From Paulinella micropora (lineage: Eukaryota; Cercozoa; Imbricatea; Euglyphida), in assembly GCA_009731375.1 (NCBI GenBank), contig BJOX01000078.1, positions 206,804-232,306 on the forward strand: DNA of 25,503 bases, read 5' to 3'. This document shows, one piece after another, positions 1-10,133 of the stretch. Below the pieces are notes generated by a model that worked only from the letters and a program-made list of their open reading frames with translations, made no database searches and was not told the origin of the DNA. Position numbers and translations under genes: made by a program. Position 1 is the stretch's first letter. Each line of letters opens with the position of its first letter.

Positions 1-20
1 TTTTTTTTTTTTTTTTTTTA

Positions 21-115
<95 letters not shown>
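1..115. repeat. poly-T and (TA)n microsatellite
   Basis: A run of 19 T is followed by a nearly pure TA dinucleotide tract. Open frames over it on either strand encode only Tyr/Ile and are not genes. Confidence 0.95.
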
Positions 116-117
<2 letters not shown>

Positions 118-119
<2 letters not shown>

Positions 120-157
120 CTGTCTTTTCGCTTGTGTACGTTTCCACATCAGATGTA

Positions 158-200
<43 letters not shown>

Positions 201-403
201 GTATACCTGTTTTTCCGCTTGTGCACGTTTCCACATCAGACGTTGCATCAGACTTCGTGGAAGCCTGTCGATAAAAATACATACACGAACATTAACATAC
301 ATACAAGTATTACATGGCATTTTTCTAGATATGATTAGTTTGTTGAGGGTGTTGATACAGACGTTGCATAAGACTTCGTGGAGCCTGTACAAAAATAAAA
401 ACA
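118..403. repeat. Two short unique motifs, each present twice, around (TA)n
   Basis: A motif of about 36 bp beginning ACCTGT and ending TTTCCACATCAGA occurs at 118-153 and again at 205-240 with a few substitutions. The two copies are separated by a (TA)n tract. A second motif (CAGACGTTGCAT through GACTTCGTGG to AAAAATA) occurs at 237-280 and 358-400. The arrangement looks like a degraded tandem duplication in which the TA tract is part of the duplicated unit. No coding potential is convincing. Confidence 0.7.
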
Positions 404-489
404 CAAATATAATTAGAACCATTTGCCCGCTGTACTGCCTTGAAAACCATACTTTCAGACGTACATGATTTGAAGAGAGCAGGAAGGAT

Positions 490-682
490 ACACACACACG
501 CACACACATATATATATATACATATATATATATACATATACATATATAAATATATATATATATATTATTTATATACATCCATATATATATGTATATATAA
601 TACATATATATATACATATACATATACATGTATACAAACATATATATATATTTCTATATATATATATATATTTATATACACA
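490..682. repeat. (CA)n then (TA)n compound microsatellite
   Basis: A short CA run grades into about 170 bp of TA dinucleotides with scattered CATA interruptions. The stretch from 683 to 880 after it is AT-rich unique DNA with several AATGAATAATGA-type words and no gene I can support. Confidence 0.9.
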
Positions 683-877
683 TGCGCTCTGCGTAAGGAA
701 TGATAGACTCAGGTAGAAATTCAAACAAGGTAAACAAGGAACAAAAAATCATGAAAAAAGGGTGATGAATCATAAAACGTGAATGTGAACAATGAATAAT
801 GAATGAATGAATAATGAAGTTAGAAAGAGTATTTGACGGTGGGGTAGTGTTGAATGTTCACCTCGGTTTCCCTCTGT

Positions 878-879
<2 letters not shown>

Positions 880-908
<29 letters not shown>

Positions 909-1358
909 CTGTTGTTTTCGTTGTTGTTGTTGCTGTTGCTGTTGCTATTGTTGTTATTGTTGTTGTTGCTGTTGTTGTTGTTATTGTTGTTATTGTTGTT
1001 GTTCCTGTTGTTGTTGTTGTTGTTGCTGTTGTTGTTGTTGTTGTTGTTGTTGCTGTTGTTGTTGTTGTTGTCGTTGTTGTCGTTGTTTTGTTGTTGTCGT
1101 TGTTGTTGTCGTTGCTGTCGTTGTTGTTGTTATTGTTGTTATTGTTGTTGTTTTCGTCGTTGTTGTTGATGTTGTTGCTGTTGCTGTTGTTATTGTTGTT
1201 ATTTTTGTTATTGTTGTTATTGTTGTTGTTGTTGTTATTATTGTTGTCCTTGTTGTTGTTGTCGTCGTTGTTGTTGTATTATTGTTGTTGTTATTGCGTC
1301 GTCGTTGTTGTTGTTGTTGTTGTTGTTATTGTTATTGTTGTTGTTGTCGTTGTTGTTA
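880..1358. repeat. (TTG)n trinucleotide tract
   Basis: About 480 bp of TTG units, interrupted by CTG, TTA, TCG and TTT variants. The long plus-strand open frames here read as poly-Cys, poly-Val or poly-Leu depending on frame, which is what an unselected triplet repeat gives. From 1359 to 1583 the DNA is AT-rich and unique, with no gene seen. Confidence 0.95.
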
Positions 1359-1583
1359 CTCTCCGTAAGGGCTCATACGCCCAGGTAGAAACCAATCCAT
1401 GATTAGCCATCCATGATTGAAAAAATAAGTGATGTGACGAAATACTAATCAAGAACAATTAATGATGAAATGTGAATTAAATAAATATACAAATTGAATA
1501 ATGAGTAACGAATAACGAATTATGAATTATGAATAATGAACGATGACGGTAGAGACAGCGTTTCACGTTGAGGTAAGGTTTGA

Positions 1584-1640
1584 GATCTCTCTCTCTCTTC
1601 TCTCTCTCTCTCTCTCTCTCCCTCTCCTCTCCCTCTCCTC
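1584..1640. repeat. (TC)n tract
   Basis: An imperfect CT dinucleotide run, followed by a pyrimidine-rich stretch and a copy of the GCTCTCCGT motif. Confidence 0.85.
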
Positions 1641-1744
1641 ACCTCTGCTTCCTGCTGCACTGCCTTGCGCTCTCCGTCAGGGCTCATGGTCTCGGGTAGA
1701 GACACAGACGAGGCAGGACTGAGAACGGACTCAGCGACCTGGGC

Positions 1745-1939
1745 ATGTAGGCAGGTAGGTATGTAGGTAGGTAGGTAGGTAGGTTGGTAGGTAGGTAGGT
1801 AGGTAGGTAGGTAGGTAGGTAGGTAGTATAGGTAGGTAGGTAGGTAGGTAGGTAGGTAGGCAGGTAGGCAGATAGATGGGTAGGTAGGTAGGTAGGTAGG
1901 TAGGTAGATAGGTAGGTAGGTAGAAGATACATAGATAGG

Positions 1940-1971
<32 letters not shown>

Positions 1972-1977
1972 AGATAG
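1745..1977. repeat. (TAGG)n grading into (TAGA)n
   Basis: About 180 bp of GGTA tetranucleotides changes near 1930 into GATA tetranucleotides. There are a few CAGG variants and one partial unit. Confidence 0.95.
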
Positions 1978-1991
1978 GTATATTAGGTAAC

Positions 1992-2200
1992 CTTAACGGA
2001 CACTGGCACCTCCTTCCCACACGCACTGCACTTGCAGCTTGTCTCGGTTAAAGCCACGAACTGGTGGTTGCAGTAGGCTTTTTTCTGGCTGCTGGTGGCG
2101 GCGGGCGATTTGATGCGAAACATGTCGGTTTCCACGTCGTCATGTTGATCCGCGATGAGGTTGCTACATGCATGCATACGTTCATGCACAGAGAGAAGTA
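1992..2200 (-). CDS. Possible exon with start of a C1-type zinc domain
   Basis: This is the only stretch of codon-like sequence between 0 and 3 kb. On the minus strand a pyrimidine-rich tract ends in TATCAG at 2201, giving a plausible acceptor. The frame is then open for 69 codons up to AAG|GTTACC at 1992/1991, a plausible donor, and runs into a stop within the presumed intron. The peptide ends with the pattern C-x-H-Q-F-V, then T-E-T-S-C-K-C-S-A-C-G-K. The spacing H-x11-C-x2-C followed by GK resembles the first half of a phorbol-ester/diacylglycerol-type (C1) zinc domain. The remaining metal ligands would lie in the next exon to the left, which I do not find in the window. The call rests on one motif and two splice sites, so chance is a real alternative. 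Confidence 0.33.
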
Positions 2201-2242
2201 CTGATAGAGAAAGGGGTGAGGTGGGAGCGAGAGAGAGAGAGA

Positions 2243-2244
<2 letters not shown>

Positions 2245-2321
<77 letters not shown>
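2245..2321. repeat. 35-nt G run directly joined to a 42-nt A run
   Basis: A GA dinucleotide tract runs into 35 consecutive G, then 42 consecutive A, then a 10-N gap. Sequencing is unreliable across such a junction, so the lengths should not be trusted. Confidence 0.9.
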
Positions 2322-2331
2322 NNNNNNNNNN
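2322..2331. other. Assembly gap, 10 N
   Basis: A fixed 10-N placeholder abutting the poly-A run. True size is unknown. Confidence 1.
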
Positions 2332-2377
2332 AAGAAAAGGAAAGAAAGAAAAGAAAGAAAAGAAAGAACAGAAAGAC

Positions 2378-2412
<35 letters not shown>

Positions 2413-2577
2413 CAGACAGACATACATAAAGACAGAAAGACAGACAGACAGAGACAGAAAGAAAGAAAGAAAGAAAGACAGAAAGAGAAAGAAAGAAAGA
2501 AAGAGAGAAAAGAGAGAGAGAGAGAGAGAGAGATAGCAGACAAATAGACAGACAGATAGACAGGAGAGAGAGAGAGC

Positions 2578-2659
<82 letters not shown>

Positions 2660-2664
2660 AAGAA

Positions 2665-2704
<40 letters not shown>

Positions 2705-2758
2705 TAGATAAAGAGAGAGAGAGAGAGAGATAGATAGATAGATAGATATATGTATATA

Positions 2759-2797
<39 letters not shown>

Positions 2798-2830
2798 TAG
2801 ATAGATAGATAGATATATGTATATATATAC

Positions 2831-2867
<37 letters not shown>
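2332..2867. repeat. (AAAG)n, (GA)n, (TA)n and (GATA)n compound tract
   Basis: A purine-rich strand moves from GAAA/GACA tetranucleotides (2332-2532) to a TA block (2580-2626). It then alternates between GA dinucleotides, GATA tetranucleotides and TA blocks up to 2867. Open frames read as Ser/Leu or Glu/Arg repeats only. Confidence 0.95.
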
Positions 2868-3785
2868 TTTCATACGCTATGTTCTCCGGAACGGCCACCA
2901 CATTGCCACATTTCTAGTCAAAAACCAAAGATGCATATTTGTCAAAAATCATCTGGTTTTTTCTTTTACACAACACAACATTAGAGACTCATTCATTTGA
3001 CATCCATGCAAAGTTTGAGCATTACCGTGCAACGTGAGTTCCATTCGTCAACTCCAACGTAGTCGTGCCGACAAACGGGCAAAGTGACTGGCTTTTCCAT
3101 TTCAGGCATTTTTTCTAACATCCAAAGAAAAACCAGGGACACGAATGAACAAAGAAAGAGATAGTAAGGTCCTGTTAGCTGGGGTGTATCTTATCACAAC
3201 TTTAGGAGCATAAAAAGGCGATTTAAAAGTTTTAAAGAGTCTGATTTATCCTCGAACGAACTTCCGAACGAGCAACTCAACTTCAACCTTTAAATCCGGT
3301 CTCTGTGAATTTTTGGCAAGCTGCCTTGTCCGGCCTGAAGGCTATTATTTGATTGGATCGACCTGTTGGAGGCGAAGCAGACTTGATGCCACAGAGCTTC
3401 ATCTCCAATTCTACTTTAGCTCAAATAATCATTGCAGCTGGAGGTGATTTCCGTTTCTTCTTGTTTGTCAGCTAACACACACGTTCACTGTCTTGATTTC
3501 AGGAACGGCTGTCGGGATTTGCCTGCTTCATCGATTTACCAACGCTCGGACAAGTCGAAAAGAACTTCGAAAGCCTTTAAAACCTCCTCCACCAATGGTG
3601 CGGCTCTGACGTTCGATATGCCAGTGGTGAAGGAAAGTTTAGAAGAGAAAACGCTAGAATTCTGTAGAACACAGACTTTAAATGTACTGTGGTGCATGTT
3701 TGTCAATGTTTGATAGAACAAGGACTCAAAGTCAAAAGCGCGGGTTGGCTCGGATGGGAAACCAAAGAAAGTGAGAGCAACTCTC
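2868..3785. other. Unique DNA, no recognised gene
   Basis: About 900 bp of normal-complexity sequence. One arrangement could be a gene fragment on the plus strand. A frame open up to about 3444 ends at GGAG|GTGATT, and a 58-bp interval ending TTGATTTCAG at 3502 would join it in frame to a stretch of about 70 codons that stops at 3713. The peptide matches nothing I know, and the proposed intron is short. Without it, the open frame from 3432 has no ATG at its start (it begins with TTG). I treat it as unproven. Confidence 0.3.
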
Positions 3786-3863
3786 TTCTCTTCTCTTCTT
3801 TTCTTCTTCTTCTTCTTCTTCTTCTTCTTCTTCTTCTTCTTTCTTTCTTTCTTTCTTTCTGTT

Positions 3864-3895
<32 letters not shown>

Positions 3896-3914
3896 TCAAT
3901 CTTTCTTTCTTCTT
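3786..3914. repeat. (TTC)n and (TTTC)n tract
   Basis: TTC trinucleotides (about 3801-3840) are followed by TTTC tetranucleotides (about 3840-3912). One strand is entirely pyrimidine. Confidence 0.95.
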
Positions 3915-3915
3915 C

Positions 3916-4136
<221 letters not shown>

Positions 4137-4146
4137 GACACCGTGA

Positions 4147-4197
4147 TAGCCCAGTGGTCAAGTTCTACCATCTGGGCCCTGTCGCCAGTTCGATTCC
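4147..4197 (+). promoter_or_regulatory. RNA polymerase III internal promoter (A and B boxes)
   Basis: A box at 4147-4157 and B box at 4187-4197, with 40 bases between their starts, as in tRNA genes. They would drive transcription of the SINE from near 4137. Confidence 0.75.
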
Positions 4198-4208
4198 CGT
4201 CGGTGCCA

Positions 4209-4278
4209 CCAGTATTTTCATTGAACATACCGATCCGTCTGGACCAGTATTTTCATTGAACATACCGGCCCGTCTGGA
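4209..4278 (+). repeat. 35-bp tandem duplication in the SINE body
   Basis: Units at 4209-4243 and 4244-4278 both start CCAGTATTTTCATTGAAC and end CCGTCTGGA. They differ at two positions (GAT against GGC). It could be a subfamily-specific feature. Confidence 0.9.
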
Positions 4279-4398
4279 AGTGTTGGAACTGCCCTTGCGG
4301 GGGTGTCATTAGAGCTTATCGTCAATTCTTCGTACTCCCCTCACGGGTGAGACGATGGAGGCGCATGTGCAGAAATGCATCAGCCATTGACAGAGAAG

Positions 4399-4466
4399 CA
4401 CTATTATTATTATTATTATTATTATTATTATCATTATTATTATTATTGCTATTATTATTATTATTA
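4399..4466. repeat. (ATT)n microsatellite, right of the SINE
   Basis: About 68 bp of ATT units with one TCA and one TGC variant. The DNA from 4467 to 4612 is AT-rich and unique with no gene seen. Confidence 0.93.
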
Positions 4467-4612
4467 CTTTAATATATTGCAACGCTACTTTAATAATTTT
4501 AATATTAATATTATAAGGGTCACCGTCTTAGTTAAATCAATTTCCTTCGGGCTAACGATTTGTATGGATGACCAGAGGTCACTTGTAAAAGTAACTTCAT
4601 AAAATCAAAGGC

Positions 4613-4834
4613 AAAGGCAAAGAAGAAGAAGAAGAAGAAGAAGAAGAAGAAGAAGAAGAAGAAGAAGAAGAAGAAGAAGAAGAAGAAGATGAAGAAGAAG
4701 AAGGAGAAGACGAAGAAGAAGAAGAAGAAGAAGAAGAAGAAGAAGCAGAAGAGAAGAAGAAGAAGAAGAAGAAGAAGCAGAAGAGAAGAAGAAGAAGAAG
4801 AAGAAGAAGAAGAAGAAGAAGAAGAAGAAGAAGC
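4613..4834. repeat. (GAA)n purine tract
   Basis: About 220 bp of AAG/GAA units with occasional GGA, GCA, GAT and GAC variants. It ends at the centre of an inverted junction with the TTC tract to its right. Confidence 0.95.
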
Positions 4835-4835
4835 G

Positions 4836-5209
4836 TCTTCTTCTTCTTCTTCTTCTTCTTCTTCTTCTTCTTCTTCTTCTTCTTCTTCTTCTTCTTCTTC
4901 TTCTTCTTCTTCTTCTTCTTCTTCTTCTTCTTCTTCTTCTTCTTCTTCTTCTTCTTCTTCCTTCTTCCTTCTTCTTTCTTCTTTCTTCTTCTTCTTCTTC
5001 TTCTTCTTCTTCTTCTTCTTCTTCTTCTTCTTCTTCTTCTTTCTTCTTTCTTTCCTTCTTTCTTCTTTCTTCCTTTCTTCCTTTCTTCCTTTCTTCCTTT
5101 CCTCCTCTTCCTTCTTCCTTCTTCCTCCTTTCTTTCTTTCTTTCTTTCTTTCTATCTATCTTCTATCTTCTTTCTTCTTTCTTCCCTCCTTCTTTATTCC
5201 TCCTTCCTC

Positions 5210-5249
<40 letters not shown>

Positions 5250-5552
5250 TTTCTTCTATCTTCTATCTTCTTTCTTCTTTCTTCCCTCCTCCTTTATTCT
5301 TCTCCTTCCTTCCTTCCTTCCTTCCTTCCTTTCTTTCTTTCTTTCTTTCATCTTCTTTCTTTCATCTTTTTTCTTTCTTTCTTCTTTCTTTCTTCTTTCT
5401 TCTTTCTTCTTTCTTCCTTTTTCTTTCTGCTTTCTTCTTCCTGTTTTCTTCTTCTTCTTCTTCTTCTTCTTCTTCTTCTTCTTCTTCTTCTTCTTCTTCT
5501 TCTTCTTCTTCTTCTTCCTCCTCCTCCTCCTCCTCCTCTTCCTCTTCTTCTA
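4836..5552. repeat. (TTC)n, (TTTC)n, (TCC)n pyrimidine tract
   Basis: More than 700 bp in which the plus strand is nearly all pyrimidine. Pure TTC runs at 4836-4960 and 5443-5516 flank a mixed TTCC/TTTC/ATCT section. Together with 4613-4834 it is a near-palindrome. The long Ser/Phe/Leu frame across it is not a gene. Confidence 0.95.
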
Positions 5553-5652
5553 ATCCAACATCTCATTCAGTTATCCAACTATCTCATCTCAGCAGACAAT
5601 CTGTTATGCTAGGTGTGCATCATTGGCTGCAGTGGCAAGCTGGGGCGGTTTG
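5553..5652. other. Short unique spacer
   Basis: One hundred bases of normal complexity between the TTC and TC tracts. No feature is recognised. Confidence 0.6.
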
Positions 5653-5848
<196 letters not shown>

Positions 5849-5882
5849 CGTATACGTGCAAAATTCCTCTATACTCTACAAG

Positions 5883-5909
5883 TTGTTGTTGTTGTTGTTG
5901 TTGTTCTTC

Positions 5910-5984
<75 letters not shown>

Positions 5985-6087
5985 TTGTTGTTGTTTTGTT
6001 GTTGTTTTTGTTGTTGTTGTTGTTGTTGTTGCTGTTGTTGTTGCTGTTGTTGTTGTTGTTGTCGTTGTTATTGTTGTTATTGTTGTT

Positions 6088-6118
<31 letters not shown>

Positions 6119-6162
6119 CTGCTATTATTATTGTTGTTGTTATTGTTGGTGTTGTTGTTGTT

Positions 6163-6220
<58 letters not shown>
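5883..6220. repeat. (TTG)n trinucleotide tract
   Basis: About 340 bp of TTG units, purest in its left half, with CTG, TTA and GAT variants on the right. The minus strand reads as poly-Gln, poly-Asn or poly-Thr, as expected from a CAA repeat. The spacer 6221-6300 is unique with no gene seen. Confidence 0.95.
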
Positions 6221-6221
<1 letters not shown>

Positions 6222-6300
6222 AGGTATATGGTACAACACTGTCTTGACCGTGGGTACACTGTCGTGGGCGTATGCCGTACACAGAGCGTGGGAAAGGTCT

Positions 6301-6327
6301 GATAGTTAGATAGATAGACAGATAGAC

Positions 6328-6371
<44 letters not shown>

Positions 6372-6400
6372 CGATAGATAGATGGATAGATAGATAGATA
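6301..6400. repeat. (GATA)n tract
   Basis: About 100 bp of GATA units with GACA and GATC variants. It is followed by a short unique piece (6401-6430) and then by the opposite-strand repeat (TATC)n, making an inverted arrangement of the same tetranucleotide. Confidence 0.93.
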
Positions 6401-6433
6401 TTTGTAGGCATGCAGTGTAGGAAAGGTCACCCT

Positions 6434-6845
<412 letters not shown>

Positions 6846-6989
6846 NNNNNNNNNNNNNNNNNNNNNNNNNNNNNNNNNNNNNNNNNNNNNNNNNNNNNNN
6901 NNNNNNNNNNNNNNNNNNNNNNNNNNNNNNNNNNNNNNNNNNNNNNNNNNNNNNNNNNNNNNNNNNNNNNNNNNNNNNNNNNNNNNNNN
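6846..6989. other. Assembly gap, 144 N
   Basis: The gap lies between (TATC)n and unique sequence, so some repeat is probably missing. Confidence 1.
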
Positions 6990-7316
6990 ATAGCCCGGGC
7001 TAGGTCCCTATCTTTCCTTTGCGACATCTCATCTATCTATCTATCTATCTATCAAGCTTACGGTGCTCAAAACACTTGGACTAACGGCTTCCTTTTCCTT
7101 CTCTTCTTCCTTATCCTCCCACTCTCCATTCCTAGATTGCCTTTTTCTTCAACGTCCTTCCTCCTCTTCTTTTTCCAGAACACAGTCTACCCGTGATTCC
7201 CATCCCGGACACATGCACAGTACACAAATTATTGTTTGATGTGAAACTGCGTNNNNNNNNNNTATCTATCCACCTCTCTAGAGGAAGTATAAGGCGGAGC
7301 TGTTTGAGGAAGGGTA

Positions 7317-7317
<1 letters not shown>
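6990..7317. other. Mostly unique segment with a possible 3' splice site and a 10-N gap
   Basis: A TATC stretch at 7029-7052 is followed by unique DNA. From 7090 to 7180 the plus strand is strongly pyrimidine-rich and ends TTTTTCCAG, a good-looking acceptor at 7180. One frame after it is open for about 24 codons up to the 10-N gap (7253-7262) and reads HSLPVIPIPDTCTVHKLL. I do not recognise the peptide, and the pyrimidine tract may simply be another degenerate repeat. Confidence 0.25.
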
Positions 7318-7355
<38 letters not shown>

Positions 7356-7392
7356 CCTACCTACCTACCTACCTACCTACCTACCTACCTAC

Positions 7393-7460
<68 letters not shown>

Positions 7461-7500
7461 TTATGTATCTATCAACCTATCAACCTATCAACCTATTTAT
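7318..7500. repeat. (TATC)n with a (TACC)n block
   Basis: TATC units enclose about ten consecutive TACC units (7352-7395) and end with several CAACC variants. Confidence 0.95.
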
Positions 7501-7515
7501 CTTCCGTAGTAAAAA

Positions 7516-7550
7516 CATTTCACAGAAAGCAAACAGCTAACCGTCTTCCC
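7516..7550 (+). repeat. Copy 1 of a dispersed unit of about 45 bp (partial)
   Basis: The segment ATTTCACAGA-AGCAAACAGCTAACCGTCTTCCC matches the unit found at 8317-8374, 8425-8471 and 8691-8741. Here its right half is replaced by ATCC repeats. Confidence 0.8.
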
Positions 7551-7618
7551 TTCCATCCATCCATCCATCCATCCATCCATCCATCCATCCATCTATCCAT
7601 CCATCCATCCATCCATCC

Positions 7619-7672
<54 letters not shown>

Positions 7673-7685
7673 GTATCTATCTATG

Positions 7686-7776
<91 letters not shown>
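7551..7776. repeat. (ATCC)n then (TATC)n tract
   Basis: About 70 bp of CATC units followed by about 155 bp of TATC units with two TATG variants. Confidence 0.96.
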
Positions 7777-7777
<1 letters not shown>

Positions 7778-8211
7778 CGGGGGGGAATGTAGAGGGCCAG
7801 CTGCTCAGTGCTCCGGTCTAAAACCAAACCCCCCACAACGACGGTTTTGTGTCCGCCGTTAATCGCGCGCAGCGCAAGGGCTAAAACAGACGACCATCTC
7901 CCGACCGGGGCCGTGATGCAAAGGTTGATGAAGCCGAGGTTGTAGAAGGTAACTCACAGCGAGCGTGAACTCCCGAAACCTCGGCTTTGGCGACCATCAT
8001 CTACTTATGGCACACGCCGCTGGGGGAGTGTTTTTGTGGTTGTTCTTTACAGTTCAAAAGGGCTCGGCTACCTTTCGGCTTGAACTGAGCACAGGCACCA
8101 ACCACAGTGGTTGGTGCGCGGCTGAAGTGCTGAGAGTTCTTGCTCGGGGGTAGTACAGGAGGCCATGGCTTTTAAGCTACGCCACGCCCATAGATTAAAC
8201 ATTAAGCATAT
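7777..8211. repeat. Discrete GC-richer block with three inverted repeats, probable mobile element
   Basis: A 435-bp block of normal complexity, sharply bounded on both sides by TATC tracts. Three perfect inverted repeats follow one another. The arms at 7931-7941 and 7977-7987 are 11 bp (AAGCCGAGGTT). Those at 8050-8057 and 8080-8087 are 8 bp (CAGTTCAA). Those at 8096-8105 and 8107-8116 are 10 bp (CACCAACCAC) around a single base. I find no polymerase III boxes and no long conserved frame. It may be a SINE or other non-autonomous element inserted into the repeat, or the repeat may have grown at its ends. Confidence 0.5.
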
Positions 8212-8304
8212 CCATCTATCTATCTACCTATCTACCTACCTACCTACCTACCTACCCACCTACCTACCTACGTAACCTACCTACCTACCTACTTATCTAT
8301 CTAT
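8212..8304. repeat. (TATC)n / (TACC)n tract
   Basis: About 90 bp of mixed TATC and TACC units, with one CACC and one TACG variant. Confidence 0.93.
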
Positions 8305-8316
8305 CTTCAGGTTAAA

Positions 8317-8546
8317 GATTTCACAGACAGCAAACAGCTTACCGTCTTCCCTGGTGATACAAATGACCGGAAGGTATGTATGTATGTATGTATGTTATGT
8401 ATGTATGTATGTATGTATGTATGTCAGCAAACAGCTAACCGTCTTCCCTGGTGATACAAATGACCGGAAGGTATGTATGTATGTATGTTATGTATGTATG
8501 TATGTATGTATGTATGTATGTATTTATGTATGCATTTATATATGTA

Positions 8547-8578
<32 letters not shown>

Positions 8579-8654
8579 TTGTATGTATGTATTGTATGTT
8601 TGTATGTATGTATGTATGTATGTATGTATGTTTGTATGTTTGTATGTATGTCTC

Positions 8655-8687
<33 letters not shown>

Positions 8688-8741
8688 GGAAAGCAAACTG
8701 CTAACCGTCTTCCCTGGTGATACCAATAACCGTCAGGCAGG
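8317..8741 (+). repeat. Three copies of a unit of about 47 bp spaced by (TATG)n
   Basis: Units at 8317-8374, 8425-8471 and 8691-8741 share AGCAAACAGCT-ACCGTCTTCC, then CTGGTGATAC-AATGACCG. Each is followed by TATG repeats. The first two right halves are identical, while the third has drifted (GATACCAATAACCGTCAGG). Together with 7516-7550 there are four copies in 1.2 kb. Confidence 0.88.
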
Positions 8742-8775
<34 letters not shown>

Positions 8776-9158
8776 TGTATGTATGTATGTATGTGTATGT
8801 GTATGTATGTATGTATGTATGTATGTATGTATGTATGTGTGTGTGTATGTATGTGTGTATGTATGTATGTCTGTATGTATGTATGTATGTATGTGTGTAT
8901 GTATGTGTGTATGTATGAATGTAATGTATGTATGTATGTATATATGTATGTATATATGTATGTATGTATGTATGTAATGTATGTATGTAATGTATGTATG
9001 TAATGTATGTATGCATGCATGTATGTATGTATATGTATGTATGTATGTATGTACGTATGTACGTATGTATGTATGTATGTATGTATGTATGTATGTATGA
9101 TGTATGTATGTATGTATGTATGTGTATGTATGTGTATGTATGTATGTATGTATGTATG

Positions 9159-9189
<31 letters not shown>

Positions 9190-9262
9190 TGTAATGCATG
9201 TAATGTATGTATGTATGTATGTATGTAATGTAATGTATGTATGTATGTATGTATGTATGCCA
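8742..9262. repeat. (TATG)n tract
   Basis: About 520 bp of TATG units with TGTG, TATA, CATG and TAATG variants. Reading frames on either strand encode only Met/Tyr/Val/Cys or His/Thr/Ile/Tyr. The spacer 9263-9390 is unique with no gene seen. Confidence 0.97.
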
Positions 9263-9390
9263 TCTATTTATGTCGGTGAACAATTTCATTTCTCCATCTA
9301 TGTTATGTGCATACATATTTTTTGATTTCTATGTAAAGTTCATGTTTACGCGTGCATATATACAATTTGTCTTGTGTATGATATAAGTCT

Positions 9391-9415
9391 GTACGTATGT
9401 ATGTATGTATGTATG

Positions 9416-9446
<31 letters not shown>

Positions 9447-9503
9447 TGCTGTAATGTATGTCATGTACGTACGTACGTACGTACATACATACGTACGTAC
9501 GTA

Positions 9504-9535
<32 letters not shown>

Positions 9536-9571
9536 TGTATGTATGTATGTATGTATGTATGTATGTATGTA

Positions 9572-9602
<31 letters not shown>

Positions 9603-9720
9603 ATGTTTGTTTGTTTGTTTGTATGTATGTATGTATGTATGTATGTATGTATGTATGTATATATGTATGTATGTATGTGTGTATGTATGTATGTATGTAT
9701 GTATGTATGTATGTATGTAT
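9391..9720. repeat. (TATG)n with blocks of (ACGT)n, (AAGT)n and (TTTG)n
   Basis: TATG units contain consecutive blocks of one-base variants: ACGT at about 9466-9500, AAGT at 9505-9533 and TTTG at 9604-9622. Confidence 0.95.
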
Positions 9721-10100
9721 GATAGGTGGTAGAAGCAGCAGTGAAAGACTGCGACGTATGTATGTATGTATGTATGTATGTATGTATCCACCTATCATAC
9801 ATACATACATACAGACATACATACATACATACATACATGCATACATACATACATACATACGTCGCAGTCTTTCACTGCTGCTTCTACCACCTATCATACA
9901 TACATGCATACATATATACATACATACATACACACATACATACATACATACATACATACTAGAAGCAGCAGTGAAAGACTGCGACGTATGTATGTATGTG
10001 TGTATGTATGTATGTATGTGTGTATGTATGTATGTATGTATGTATGTATGATGTATGATAGGTGGTAGAAGCAGCAGTGAAAGACTGCGACGTATGTATG

Positions 10101-10133
<33 letters not shown>

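Larger units (their letters stand above)
684..1703 (+). repeat. Three scattered copies of a motif of about 36 bp
   Basis: A motif of the form GCTCTCCGTAAGGGCTCAT followed by a pyrimidine/G spacer and CAGGTAGAAA is found at about 684-718, 1356-1391 and 1669-1704. Copies 2 and 3 are closest. Each copy lies next to a different simple repeat (TA, TTG, and TC/GGTA). This is a small dispersed repeat or the conserved end of a larger, lost element. Confidence 0.6.
4137..4398 (+). mobile_element. tRNA-derived SINE inserted in an ATT repeat
   Basis: The first 72 bases (4137-4208) have the layout of a tRNA gene. A seven-base 5' arm GACACCG pairs with CGGTGCC at 4201-4207 apart from one A/C mismatch. 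The A box TAGCCCAGTGG lies at 4147-4157 and matches the RNA polymerase III consensus. The B box AGTTCGATTCC at 4187-4197 differs from consensus at one base. The T stem has two mismatches, so this is a tRNA-like head rather than a working tRNA. The body follows (4209-4398), starting with a tandem pair of 35-bp units and ending before another ATT tract. TTA/ATT repeat on both sides fits target-site duplication of TATTATTATT or use of the repeat as the 3' tail. Such elements are copied by LINE enzymes. Confidence 0.78.

Noticed and set aside
814-1402. Overlapping open frames of about 180 codons rich in Cys, Val or Leu
   Set aside because: All frames of a TTG repeat stay open; composition switches with frame and there is no conserved domain.
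4137-4208. A functional tRNA gene
   Set aside because: The T stem has two mismatches, the acceptor has one, no sound anticodon stem can be drawn, and a SINE-like body follows.
4689-5612. A 307-codon frame reading Lys/Glu, then Ser, Phe and Leu runs
   Set aside because: It is the translation of the GAA/TTC palindrome; no non-repeat protein sequence is present.
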